Origin: Deinococcus sp.
GTDB taxonomy: Bacteria; Deinococcota; Deinococci; Deinococcales; Deinococcaceae
Reading direction: 5' to 3'
NCBI RefSeq assembly: GCF_030523985.1
Contig: NZ_JAUNHK010000016.1
Location: forward strand, 1 to 10,460
Length of the DNA: 10,460 bases
Shown one piece after another: positions 1 to 7,213 of this stretch. Position 1 is the first letter of the stretch; every line of letters begins with the position of its first letter. The notes under the pieces were generated by a model. The model saw nothing but the letters and a program-made list of their open reading frames with translations. It ran no database searches and had not been told where the DNA came from. The position numbers were made by a program, and so were the translations under genes.

Positions 1-773
1 TTCACGTCCTTGAACGCTCCCGCCAGTGCCCGCGCTCCCCGCGCCAGCAGCGTCGTGTCCACGCCCACCGCCACGAAGGTCGCGCCGAGGTCCAGATACC
101 GCCGCGACAGTTTTTCGTCGGCACTCAAAATCCCCGCCGCTTTGCCCGCCGCCACGATTTTGCCCATGGCTCCTTCAATCGCGGCGACCACTTCGGGATG
201 CCCCGGATTCCCGAGATGCCCCAGGCTGGCGCTGAGGTCGGCGGGGCCGATAAACACGCCGTCCACGCCGTCTACCGCCAGAATCTCGTCCAGGTTTTCC
301 AGTGCCAGCTTGGTTTCGGCCTGCACCAGCAGACAAATCTGGTCGTTCGCACGGTGCAGGTAATCGGGGATGCCGTTCCAGCGCGAGGCCCGTGCCAGTG
401 CACTTCCCACGCCGCGCACCCCGGCAGGCGGATACCGGGTCGCCGCCACCATCGCCCGCGCCTGCTCTGCGGTGTCGATCATCGGAATCAGCAGGTTCTG
501 TGCGCCCAAATCCAAGTATTGCTTGATGTGGTGTGTTTCCCCCACGGGCGGGCGCACCACGGGCGAGACGGGATAGGCCGCCAGCGCCTGCAAAATCCTC
601 AGCGTGCTGCGCACGTCGTTGGGGGCATGTTCGCCGTCTATCAAAAGCCAGTCGAAGCCCGCCCCCGCGCAGAGTTCGGCGGCGTAGCTGTCGGCCAGCC
701 CCAGCCACAGCCCGATTTGGGGTTGTCGGGCGGCGAGGGCGGCTTTGAAAGGGTTGTGCAGATTGGGGGTCAT
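1..773 (-). CDS. HpcH/HpaI-family class II aldolase, C-terminus cut by window edge
   Basis: The frame reads from ATG 773 to the left edge without a stop and gives 257 residues. The family is usually about 250-267 long, so only a few residues are missing. This family (4-hydroxy-2-oxoheptanedioate aldolase and relatives) is a metal-dependent cytoplasmic TIM barrel that reversibly cleaves 4-hydroxy-2-oxo acids into pyruvate plus an aldehyde. The residues known from E. coli HpcH are all present at a constant +4 offset: His49 in IDGEHAPND, Arg74 in VVRPP, metal-binding Glu153 in QAETK and Asp179 in GPADLS. The enzyme should therefore be active; its exact substrate cannot be read from sequence. A second in-frame ATG at 785 would add four residues (MLSG). 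I prefer 773 because a TATGCT box lies 7 nt upstream of it, fitting leaderless transcription. The gene is divergent from kamA and no other aromatic-degradation gene is visible. Confidence 0.9.
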   Translation of the reverse strand, partial: MTPNLHNPFKAALAARQPQIGLWLGLADSYAAELCAGAGFDWLLIDGEHAPNDVRSTLRILQALAAYPVSPVVRPPVGETHHIKQYLDLGAQNLLIPMIDTAEQARAMVAATRYPPAGVRGVGSALARASRWNGIPDYLHRANDQICLLVQAETKLALENLDEILAVDGVDGVFIGPADLSASLGHLGNPGHPEVVAAIEGAMGKIVAAGKAAGILSADEKLSRRYLDLGATFVAVGVDTTLLARGARALAGAFKDV

Positions 774-780
774 GCCGCTC

Positions 781-786
781 AGCATA
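781..786 (-). promoter_or_regulatory. Candidate -10 box of a leaderless promoter for the aldolase
   Basis: On the minus strand TATGCT occupies 786-781 and ends 7 nt before ATG 773. No Shine-Dalgarno sequence is present. Deinococcus species use many leaderless mRNAs with a TANNNT box in this position. No convincing -35 is seen 16-18 bp further upstream. The match is short, so this is suggestive only. Confidence 0.35.
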
Positions 787-817
787 GACACACGACCCTG
801 CCCCCGGATTGCCTGCC

Positions 818-865
818 CTGTCAACTGACAGTGACCGGGCATCATTCGCTGTCAATCGCCAGACA
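818..865. promoter_or_regulatory. Candidate operator cluster of TGTC/GACA half-sites
   Basis: CTGTCA-AC-TGACAG (818-831) is an inverted repeat with 6-bp arms. A related dyad, TGTC-N8-GACA, spans 850-865. The heptamer CTGTCAA occurs at 818 and again at 849, 31 bp apart or about three helical turns. Another GACAAA lies at 873, 11 bp after the GACAAA at 862. The clustering and helical phasing suggest binding of a dimeric regulator serving one or both divergent genes. No factor can be named. Confidence 0.35.
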
Positions 866-889
866 AAAGTGGGACAAATGGCCTCAGAT

Positions 890-945
890 TTGACTTTTCA
901 AATGCCACTTTATTCTTTACAATTGCAAACAAGCAATTCTTAAAT
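890..945 (+). promoter_or_regulatory. Candidate kamA operon promoter with internal dyad
   Basis: Two promoter readings fit. The first is TTGACT (890-895), a 15-bp spacer and TATTCT (911-916). The second is TTTACA (916-921), an 18-bp spacer and TTAAAT (940-945). In the second, the spacer holds a perfect dyad, AATTGC (921-926) and GCAATT (933-938) separated by 6 nt, which could be an operator. Either reading would leave a 5' leader of roughly 50-75 nt before ATG 1000, consistent with the good ribosome-binding site of kamA. I cannot choose between them from sequence. Confidence 0.45.
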
Positions 946-989
946 TTCTCCCCGTTTCTCGTTGTCGGGCCAGTTTTTCGTGGCTCGCC

Positions 990-994
990 GGAGG
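990..994 (+). promoter_or_regulatory. Ribosome-binding site of kamA
   Basis: GGAGG ends 5 nt before ATG 1000. It fixes the start codon and marks this gene as leadered, unlike several neighbours in the window that lack such a site. Confidence 0.8.
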
Positions 995-999
995 TTTTC

Positions 1000-2424
<1,425 letters not shown>

Positions 2425-2429
2425 GCGAA

Positions 2430-2534
2430 TAACCCCTCAGTCAGCTTCGCTGCCAGCTCCCCTCAAAGGGAGCGAGAAAAAGATGCAGTTTGCCTCCCTT
2501 TGAGGGGAGGTGCCCCGTAGGGGCGGAGGGGTTA
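2430..2534. repeat. Structured intergenic repeat 1 (105 bp, cloverleaf-like)
   Basis: The element lies between kamA and the aminotransferase gene and begins 5 nt after the kamA stop. The terminal inverted repeat pairs 2430-2438 (TAACCCCTC) with 2526-2534. Inside, a perfect 16-bp stem pairs 2457-2472 with 2494-2509 around a 21-nt loop. It is flanked by two small hairpins: CAGC-TTC-GCTG at 2442-2452 and GCCCC-GTA-GGGGC at 2512-2524. The outer stem, side hairpins and central stem give a cloverleaf shape. It resembles the repeat at 3936-4039 in length, CCCCTCA ends and a GCTTCGC hairpin. This matches the general description of the small noncoding repeats of Deinococcus, probably a non-autonomous mobile element. 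No transposase is nearby. Confidence 0.75.
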
Positions 2535-2554
2535 ACCCGCTCAAGCCCCTGCCT

Positions 2555-2561
2555 AAAGGAG
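2555..2561 (+). promoter_or_regulatory. Ribosome-binding site deciding the aminotransferase start
   Basis: AAAGGAG ends 6 nt before ATG 2568. An upstream in-frame TTG at 2490 lies inside the structured repeat and has no such site, so 2568 is taken as the start. Confidence 0.8.
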
Positions 2562-2567
2562 AAACGC

Positions 2568-3932
2568 ATGACCGCCACCCAGACCAAACCCCGCCAACCT
2601 GAACTTAAAACCGCTCTCCCTGGCCCCAAATCCGCCGACATCATCGCCCGCGACAAGCAGCACCTGTCCACCTCCTACATGCGCCCTTACCCCTTCGTGC
2701 CCGACCACGGCGAAGGCGTGTGGCTGACCGATGTGGACGGCAACACCATGCTGGACTTCTTCGCGGGCATTGCGGTGTCCACCACGGGCCACGCCCACCC
2801 GCATGTCGTGCAGGCGGTGCAAAAGCAGATCGAAAAGTTTACCCACGTCTGCCTGACGGACTACCCGCAAGAAATCACCACCAGCCTGGCCGAGCGCCTG
2901 GTCAAGCATGTGGAACGTGACGGCGAAAAATGGCGCGTGTTCTTTACCAACTCGGGAGCCGAAGCGGTGGAAGGCGCGGTCAAGCTGGCCCGCAACCACA
3001 CGGGGCGCACGCACATCATTTCCACGATGGGCAGCTTCCACGGGCGCACCTACGGCGCCATTACGCTGACGGGCAGCAAAACCAAGTACAAGCGCGGCTT
3101 CGGCCCCTTGCTGCCTGCTGTCTCGCATGTTCCCTACCCCAACCCCTTCCGCCCGCCACTGGGCAGCACCGCCGAAACCTGCGGTCAGGCCGTCATTGAC
3201 CACATCGAAAGCCTGTTCGTGGGCATCATCCCCGCCGATGAGGTCGCCGCCATCATCGTCGAACCCATGCAGGGCGAGGGCGGCTACATCGTGCCCCCCG
3301 CCGATTTCCTGCCCAAACTGCGTGCCCTCTGCGACAAGCACGGCATCATGCTGATTTTTGATGAAGTGCAGGCGGGCATGGGCCGCACAGGTAAGATGTT
3401 CAGCTTCCAACATTTTGATGTGCAGCCCGACATCATCACCAGCGCCAAAGGAATTGCGTCGGGGATGCCGCTGGGCGCGATTCTCGCCAAAGAAAGCGTG
3501 ATGACCTGGCCTGTGGGGTCGCACGGCAGCACCTACGGCGGCAACCCCGTCGCGGCGGCGGCCTCGCACGCCACCCTCGACCTGTTGGAAGGCAAAGTGG
3601 GGCACGAAGGCTGCGGCGAAAGCCTGATGGCGAACGCCTCCGAAGTGGGCGGCTACATCCTAGGCGAACTGAAAAAGATGCAGCAGGACTTCCCCTTCAT
3701 CGGGGACGTGCGCGGCGAGGGGCTGTTCATCGGCATTGAGTTTGTCAAACCCGACGGCAGCCCCGATGGTGAACTGCGCGACCGCGCCAGCATGGATATG
3801 TTCAACAAAGGTCTGCTGAATCTGGACTGCGGCGAAGCCGTCATCCGCATCAGCCCGCCGCTGATTCTGACCAAAGAAGAGGCGCAGACGGGGCTGGAGA
3901 TTATGCGGCGCAGCTTTGAAGCGATGAAGTAA
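2568..3932 (+). CDS. Class-III PLP aminotransferase (GABA/ornithine/lysine omega-aminotransferase-like)
   Basis: The 454-residue product is a fold-type I, class-III PLP enzyme. Visible landmarks are the phosphate-binding loop SGAEA (129-133), GSFHGRTYGA, EPMQGEGG (from 232), Asp265 and Gln268 in FDEVQAGMGRTG, the PLP lysine Lys294 in SAKGIASG, Thr322 in STYGGNP and the substrate-carboxylate arginine Arg427 in IRISPP. Members move an omega-amino group from GABA, ornithine, acetylornithine or lysine to 2-oxoglutarate and leave a semialdehyde. Placed between kamA and a semialdehyde dehydrogenase, it may deaminate beta-lysine at C6; that is inference. Its overall motif pattern also recalls the archaeal GABA-aminotransferase homologues that are amino-acid racemases, which cannot be excluded. 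The 143-nt gap to kamA is almost wholly filled by repeat 1. Without it the gap would be 38 nt, consistent with co-transcription. Confidence 0.88.
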   Translation: MTATQTKPRQPELKTALPGPKSADIIARDKQHLSTSYMRPYPFVPDHGEGVWLTDVDGNTMLDFFAGIAVSTTGHAHPHVVQAVQKQIEKFTHVCLTDYPQEITTSLAERLVKHVERDGEKWRVFFTNSGAEAVEGAVKLARNHTGRTHIISTMGSFHGRTYGAITLTGSKTKYKRGFGPLLPAVSHVPYPNPFRPPLGSTAETCGQAVIDHIESLFVGIIPADEVAAIIVEPMQGEGGYIVPPADFLPKLRALCDKHGIMLIFDEVQAGMGRTGKMFSFQHFDVQPDIITSAKGIASGMPLGAILAKESVMTWPVGSHGSTYGGNPVAAAASHATLDLLEGKVGHEGCGESLMANASEVGGYILGELKKMQQDFPFIGDVRGEGLFIGIEFVKPDGSPDGELRDRASMDMFNKGLLNLDCGEAVIRISPPLILTKEEAQTGLEIMRRSFEAMK

Positions 3933-3935
3933 GAG

Positions 3936-4039
3936 ACCCCTCACCCCCTTGCTTCGCAAGGCCCTCTCCCCCAGGAGAGGGTGATACAACGACCCTCTAC
4001 CCAGGGGAGAGGGCCTGCCGAATGGCAGGGGTGAGGGGT
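3936..4039. repeat. Structured intergenic repeat 2 (104 bp, cloverleaf-like)
   Basis: The element begins 3 nt after the aminotransferase stop. Perfect 12-bp terminal arms pair 3936-3947 (ACCCCTCACCCC) with 4028-4039. Inside are the hairpin CTTGC-TTC-GCAAG (3948-3960), an 11-bp central stem (3961-3971 with 4004-4014) and the hairpin CCTGCC-GAAT-GGCAGG (4014-4029, sharing bases with the outer arm). Within the central part an alternative local hairpin can form (3962-3969 with 3974-3981). Architecture, length and GCTTCGC hairpin match repeat 1, though the internal sequence differs, so they look like two members of one family. Confidence 0.75.
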
Positions 4040-4043
4040 TTTT
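4028..4043 (+). terminator. Possible intra-operon terminator/attenuator at end of repeat 2
   Basis: The right arm of repeat 2 is followed directly by a run of five T (4039-4043). A GC-rich stem plus a U-tract is the form of an intrinsic terminator. If it works, it would lower expression of the downstream dehydrogenase relative to kamA. The outer stem encloses about 80 nt, but the nested 4014-4029 hairpin is compact; efficiency is uncertain. Confidence 0.3.
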
Positions 4044-4065
4044 CCTCCGCCATTCGCACCCTACT

Positions 4066-4070
4066 GAGGT
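4066..4070 (+). promoter_or_regulatory. Ribosome-binding site of the aldehyde dehydrogenase
   Basis: GAGGT ends 4 nt before ATG 4075, the first ATG after repeat 2 in this frame. The alternative of starting within the repeat is not supported. Confidence 0.65.
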
Positions 4071-4074
4071 ACCC

Positions 4075-5658
4075 ATGACCCATTCCACCCTCCTCCACGG
4101 CCTCCTCCCCTTCCAGCACGAACCCTATTTCAACTACGCCGACCCCGCCGTGGCTGAGGCCCAGAAAGCCGCCTACGCTAAAGCGCGGGCCTACGCGGGC
4201 AAGACTTTTCCGCTGTTGATTGACGGTAAAAAGGTGCAGGGCGAAGGCACGTTCACCGTGTCCAACCCCGCCACCGCCGAAACGCTGTGGACATTCCAGA
4301 AAGCCACCGCCGCGCAATTGGAAGAAGCCGTCAGCGCCGCTGCCAAAGCCTTTGAAAGTTGGCGTTTTTCCGACCCGCTGCAACGCGCCAGCATTTTCCT
4401 GCGGGCCGCGCAACTGGTGCGTGAGCGCCGCATGGAACTGAACGCCGTGATGAGTCTGGAAAACGGCAAGAACTGGGCCGAAGCCGACGGCGAAATCGCC
4501 GAGTGCGTGGACCATTTCGAAGTCTTTGCCCGCGAAACGCTGAAATGGGCCGAGGGCAAACCCGTGTCGCCCATGCCCGACGAGCATGTCACTACCGTCT
4601 ACGAACCGCTGGGCGTGGTCGCAGTCATCAGCCCGTGGAATTACCCCTCCGCGATTCCGCTGGGCATGAGCCTCGGCGCACTGGCGGCGGGCAATACCGT
4701 GGTCTGGAAACCTGCCTCCGAAACGCCGCTTTCGTCGTGGCTGCTCATTCAGATTCTGCTGGAAGCGGGCCTGCCCAGAGACACCATTCAGTTCCTCACG
4801 GGCGCGGACGACGTGCTGGGCGACCCGCTGGTGGACCACAAGGACATTCGCATGGTGGCTTTCACGGGGAGCCGCGAAATCGGGTGCCGCATCTACGAAC
4901 GCGCCGCCAAAGTACAAAAAGGGCAGCGTTGGCTCAAGCGCGTCATCGCCGAAATGGGTGGCAAAGACCCCACCGTGGTCTGCGCCGATGCCGACCTGGA
5001 CGCGGCGGCGGCGGGCATCGTGGCAGCGACCTACGGCTACAGCGGGCAAAAATGCTCGGCGTGCAGCCGCGTGATTGCCGAGGCCAGCATCTATGACGAG
5101 CTGCTGGAGAAGGTCAAGACGCTGACCGAAAGTCTCCAACTCGGTCTCCCCGAACACAATGCCGCTGTTGGCCCCGTGATTCACGCGGGCAGCGCGAAAC
5201 GCATCCGCGAGTACATTGAAAACGGCAAGAAGACGGCCCGTCTGGTCACGGGCGGCGGCGAAGTGCAGGTAGACGGCAGCGGCGCAGCGCAGGAAAACTA
5301 CATTCAGCCCACCATTTTTGCCGATGTAGACGCCAAAGACCCACTGTTTCAGGAAGAAATCTTTGGCCCCGTGCTGGCCTTTGCCAAAGCTCAGGACTGG
5401 CGCGAAGCCATTGACCTCGCCAACGACTCCGAGTACGGCCTGACCGCCGCCTTTTACTCCCGCGACCCCCACAAACTGGCGGAGGCTCGCCGCCTGATGC
5501 ATGTGGGCAACCTGTATCTCAACCGCAAATGCACGGGCGCACTCAGCGGCACCCACGCCTTCGGTGGCTACGGCATGAGCGGCACCAACGCCAAAGTCGG
5601 CGGCCCTGACTACCTGTTCTGGTTCCTCCAGACCAAGACGGTGGCGCAGAAATATTGA
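4075..5658 (+). CDS. Semialdehyde dehydrogenase of the P5C dehydrogenase type (PruA/RocA-like)
   Basis: The 527-residue product belongs to the NAD(P)-dependent aldehyde dehydrogenase superfamily and closely follows the Thermus-type 1-pyrroline-5-carboxylate (glutamate semialdehyde) dehydrogenase. Catalytic residues are Asn189 (SPWNYP), Glu293 (EMGGK) and Cys327 (GQKCSACSR). Ser328, Gly488 and Ala489 correspond to the residues that hold the substrate carboxylate in the Thermus enzyme. The next part of the anchor loop reads SGTHAFGG (491-498), where from memory the Thermus enzyme has VGVQPFGG, so substrate preference may be shifted. The known reaction oxidises glutamate 5-semialdehyde to glutamate. 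Following kamA and an omega-aminotransferase, it may instead oxidise a lysine- or beta-lysine-derived semialdehyde (inference). It is the last gene of the unit; no PutA-like proline dehydrogenase is visible. The gap to the previous gene would be 38 nt without repeat 2. Confidence 0.9.
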   Translation: MTHSTLLHGLLPFQHEPYFNYADPAVAEAQKAAYAKARAYAGKTFPLLIDGKKVQGEGTFTVSNPATAETLWTFQKATAAQLEEAVSAAAKAFESWRFSDPLQRASIFLRAAQLVRERRMELNAVMSLENGKNWAEADGEIAECVDHFEVFARETLKWAEGKPVSPMPDEHVTTVYEPLGVVAVISPWNYPSAIPLGMSLGALAAGNTVVWKPASETPLSSWLLIQILLEAGLPRDTIQFLTGADDVLGDPLVDHKDIRMVAFTGSREIGCRIYERAAKVQKGQRWLKRVIAEMGGKDPTVVCADADLDAAAAGIVAATYGYSGQKCSACSRVIAEASIYDELLEKVKTLTESLQLGLPEHNAAVGPVIHAGSAKRIREYIENGKKTARLVTGGGEVQVDGSGAAQENYIQPTIFADVDAKDPLFQEEIFGPVLAFAKAQDWREAIDLANDSEYGLTAAFYSRDPHKLAEARRLMHVGNLYLNRKCTGALSGTHAFGGYGMSGTNAKVGGPDYLFWFLQTKTVAQKY

Positions 5659-5678
5659 ACCAGAACTATTGAAAGGTG

Positions 5679-5725
5679 CCGCCCCCCGTCCGGGAGAGGA
5701 GAGGCAAAAGGAGCGGTGGGGGCGG
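5679..5725. terminator. Weak candidate terminator between convergent genes
   Basis: The 70-nt gap between the dehydrogenase and thrC stops contains CCGCCCCC (5679-5686) and its inverted copy GGGGGCGG (5718-5725), separated by 31 nt. A short TTT follows on the plus strand. The long loop and poor U-tract make it a weak terminator at best; it could also be a decayed repeat. Confidence 0.25.
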
Positions 5726-5728
5726 AGT

Positions 5729-7156
5729 TTACTGCTCTCCCCGCTCGTCCAGTTTGGCGGCGATGTACGCCTTGAGGGCCTGCACGTCGTTGGGCATGAC
5801 CTCGCAGAAGCGTTCGCCCTTTTCGATGTCGTGGAAGCGTTCGGGGCGTTCGGGGAGGCGACCCACCGCTTCCTGTACCGTTTCCTCGAATTTGGCGGGC
5901 AGGGCCGTTTCCAGGCACACCATCGGCACGCCGGGGCGCTGAAACTGCTCGCCCACCAGCACGCCGTCGGCGGTGTGGGGGTCGATCAGGCGTCCAAACT
6001 GCTCGTCTACCCGGCGAATGGTGGCGAGGCGGTCGGCGTGGGTGCTGCGGCCCGCCGCGAAACCGCTGCCCTGCACGGCGTCCCAGTGGGCCGTGCCGTG
6101 CAACCTGACCGGGCGACCCTCGCCCACTTCCTGCCACCACCCGGCGGTCTGCACGGCGTCGCGCCCGGCGACGAGGTACAGGTAGCGCTCGAAATTGCTG
6201 GCCTTGCCGATGTCCATGCTGGGGCTGCTGGTCTTGGCGACCTGGGCGGCGGGGCGCACGTGGTAGTTCCCGGTGGTAAAGAACTCGTGGAGCACGTCGT
6301 TTTCGTTGCTTGCCACAATCAGGCGGCCCACGGGCAGGCCCATGCTGCGGGCGAGGTATCCGGCGAACACGTTCCCGAAATTGCCGCTGGGCACGCTGAA
6401 ATCGGCCTCGGCCCCGGCGGGCAGGTTCAGCGCGAAGTAGGCCTTGAAGTAGTAGACCGCCTGCGCCAGCACCCGCGCCCAGTTGATGCTGTTGACCGCG
6501 CCTATGTCATAGCGGGCCTTGAATTCGGCGTCGGCGTTGACTTCTTTGACCAGGTCTTGACAGTCGTCGAACACGCCCTCGATGGCGATATTGAAGATGT
6601 TGGGTTCGTTGAGGCCGTACATCTGCGCCTGCTGAAAGGCACTCATGCGACCATGCGGCGAGAGCATGAACACGTTGACCCGCGCCTTGCCGAGCATCGC
6701 GTATTCGGCGGCGCTGCCCGTGTCGCCCGAGGTCGCGCCGAGAATGTTGACGCGCTGGTCGCGTTTTTCCAGCACGTACTCGAAGGCTTGGCCCAGAAAC
6801 TGCATCGCCATGTCCTTGAACGCCAAGCTGGGGCCGTTGGACAGTTCAAGCAGATACAGCCCCGACTCGCCTAATGGCGTCAGCGGCGCGATGTCAGGGC
6901 TGCCGAAGGCTTCGGCGGTGTAGGTGGCCCGCAGCAGCGCCCGCAGGTCGGCTTCTGGAATGTCGCTGATGAAAGGGCGCATGACCGCGTAGGCGAGGTC
7001 GGGATAGCTCAGGCCGCGCAGGGCTTCGAGTTCGGCGGGGCTGAAGGTCGGGATGTGTTCGGGCATCGCCAGCCCACCATCGGGGGCCAGACCCGAAAGC
7101 AGAACGTCCGAAAACTCACCGAGACTCTGTCCACTGCGCGTCGAAACGTACTTCAT
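5729..7156 (-). CDS. thrC: Threonine synthase
   Basis: The 475-residue product is a fold-type II PLP enzyme that converts O-phospho-L-homoserine to L-threonine plus phosphate, the last step of threonine biosynthesis in the cytoplasm. The family signature NGPSLAFKDMAMQ contains the PLP lysine Lys114, comparable to the GPTLAFKD motif of E. coli ThrC. Further conserved blocks are TSGDTG (142-147), NSINWAR (222-228) and the phosphate-binding SGNFGN (257-262). The N-terminal segment beginning MKYVSTRSG is typical of this class. Length fits between E. coli (about 428) and fungal (about 515) enzymes. ATG 7156 is preceded by TACAGT at 6 nt and by no Shine-Dalgarno sequence, suggesting a leaderless mRNA. 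The gene is convergent with the dehydrogenase and divergent from the App1-like gene. No thrA or thrB is in the window. Confidence 0.95.
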   Translation of the reverse strand: MKYVSTRSGQSLGEFSDVLLSGLAPDGGLAMPEHIPTFSPAELEALRGLSYPDLAYAVMRPFISDIPEADLRALLRATYTAEAFGSPDIAPLTPLGESGLYLLELSNGPSLAFKDMAMQFLGQAFEYVLEKRDQRVNILGATSGDTGSAAEYAMLGKARVNVFMLSPHGRMSAFQQAQMYGLNEPNIFNIAIEGVFDDCQDLVKEVNADAEFKARYDIGAVNSINWARVLAQAVYYFKAYFALNLPAGAEADFSVPSGNFGNVFAGYLARSMGLPVGRLIVASNENDVLHEFFTTGNYHVRPAAQVAKTSSPSMDIGKASNFERYLYLVAGRDAVQTAGWWQEVGEGRPVRLHGTAHWDAVQGSGFAAGRSTHADRLATIRRVDEQFGRLIDPHTADGVLVGEQFQRPGVPMVCLETALPAKFEETVQEAVGRLPERPERFHDIEKGERFCEVMPNDVQALKAYIAAKLDERGEQ

Positions 7157-7162
7157 GGGGTT

Positions 7163-7168
7163 ACTGTA
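7163..7168 (-). promoter_or_regulatory. Candidate -10 box of leaderless thrC promoter
   Basis: On the minus strand TACAGT ends 6 nt before ATG 7156, with AACCCC between and no ribosome-binding site. It fits the TANNNT pattern of leaderless Deinococcus genes. No clear -35 is visible. Confidence 0.45.
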
Positions 7169-7200
7169 CCCGCCTGCCGCGCGGCTGGGGCCGGGTCAGC

Positions 7201-7206
7201 TATCCT
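7201..7206 (+). promoter_or_regulatory. Candidate -10 box of leaderless App1-like gene
   Basis: TATCCT ends 7 nt before GTG 7214, and no Shine-Dalgarno sequence precedes that codon. Together with the thrC box on the other strand, it makes a compact 57-bp divergent promoter region. Confidence 0.4.
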
Positions 7207-7213
7207 GCCTGCC

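Larger units (their letters stand above)
774..999. promoter_or_regulatory. Divergent intergenic regulatory region (aldolase / kamA)
   Basis: This 226-bp stretch between two divergent genes has no supported ORF. Its left part (818-878) carries TGTC/GACA half-sites. Its right part (about 890-950) is strikingly AT-rich against the GC-rich surroundings and holds the kamA promoter candidates and a dyad. No transcription-factor gene lies next to it, so the regulators are unknown. Confidence 0.6.

Noticed and set aside
175..855. 226-codon minus-strand frame over the aldolase
   Set aside because: It is Arg/Gly-rich low-complexity translation in a different frame from the real aldolase, which keeps all catalytic residues.
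2490..2567. Upstream TTG start that would extend the aminotransferase by 26 residues
   Set aside because: The extension is encoded by the structured repeat, while ATG 2568 has a strong AAAGGAG site.
2553..3605. 350-codon minus-strand frame opposite the aminotransferase
   Set aside because: It is a compositional shadow of a gene with full PLP-enzyme motifs and has no start signal.
2430..4039. The two repeats read as a CRISPR array or as an insertion sequence
   Set aside because: There are only two copies, 1.4 kb apart with genes between, of differing sequence, and no cas or transposase gene is present; a small non-autonomous repeat family fits better.
3997..5556. 519-codon open frame on the minus strand opposite the aldehyde dehydrogenase
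   Set aside because: It is fully antisense to a gene with intact catalytic motifs, its translation has no recognisable domain, and long antisense frames are common in GC-rich coding DNA.
5669..6874. 401-codon plus-strand frame opposite thrC
   Set aside because: It is antisense to a clear threonine synthase; the product is Gly/Ala/Val/His-rich with no family resemblance.
7055..7213. N-terminal extension of the App1-like gene into thrC
   Set aside because: It would overlap thrC antisense, lacks a start signal and would bury the signal sequence.
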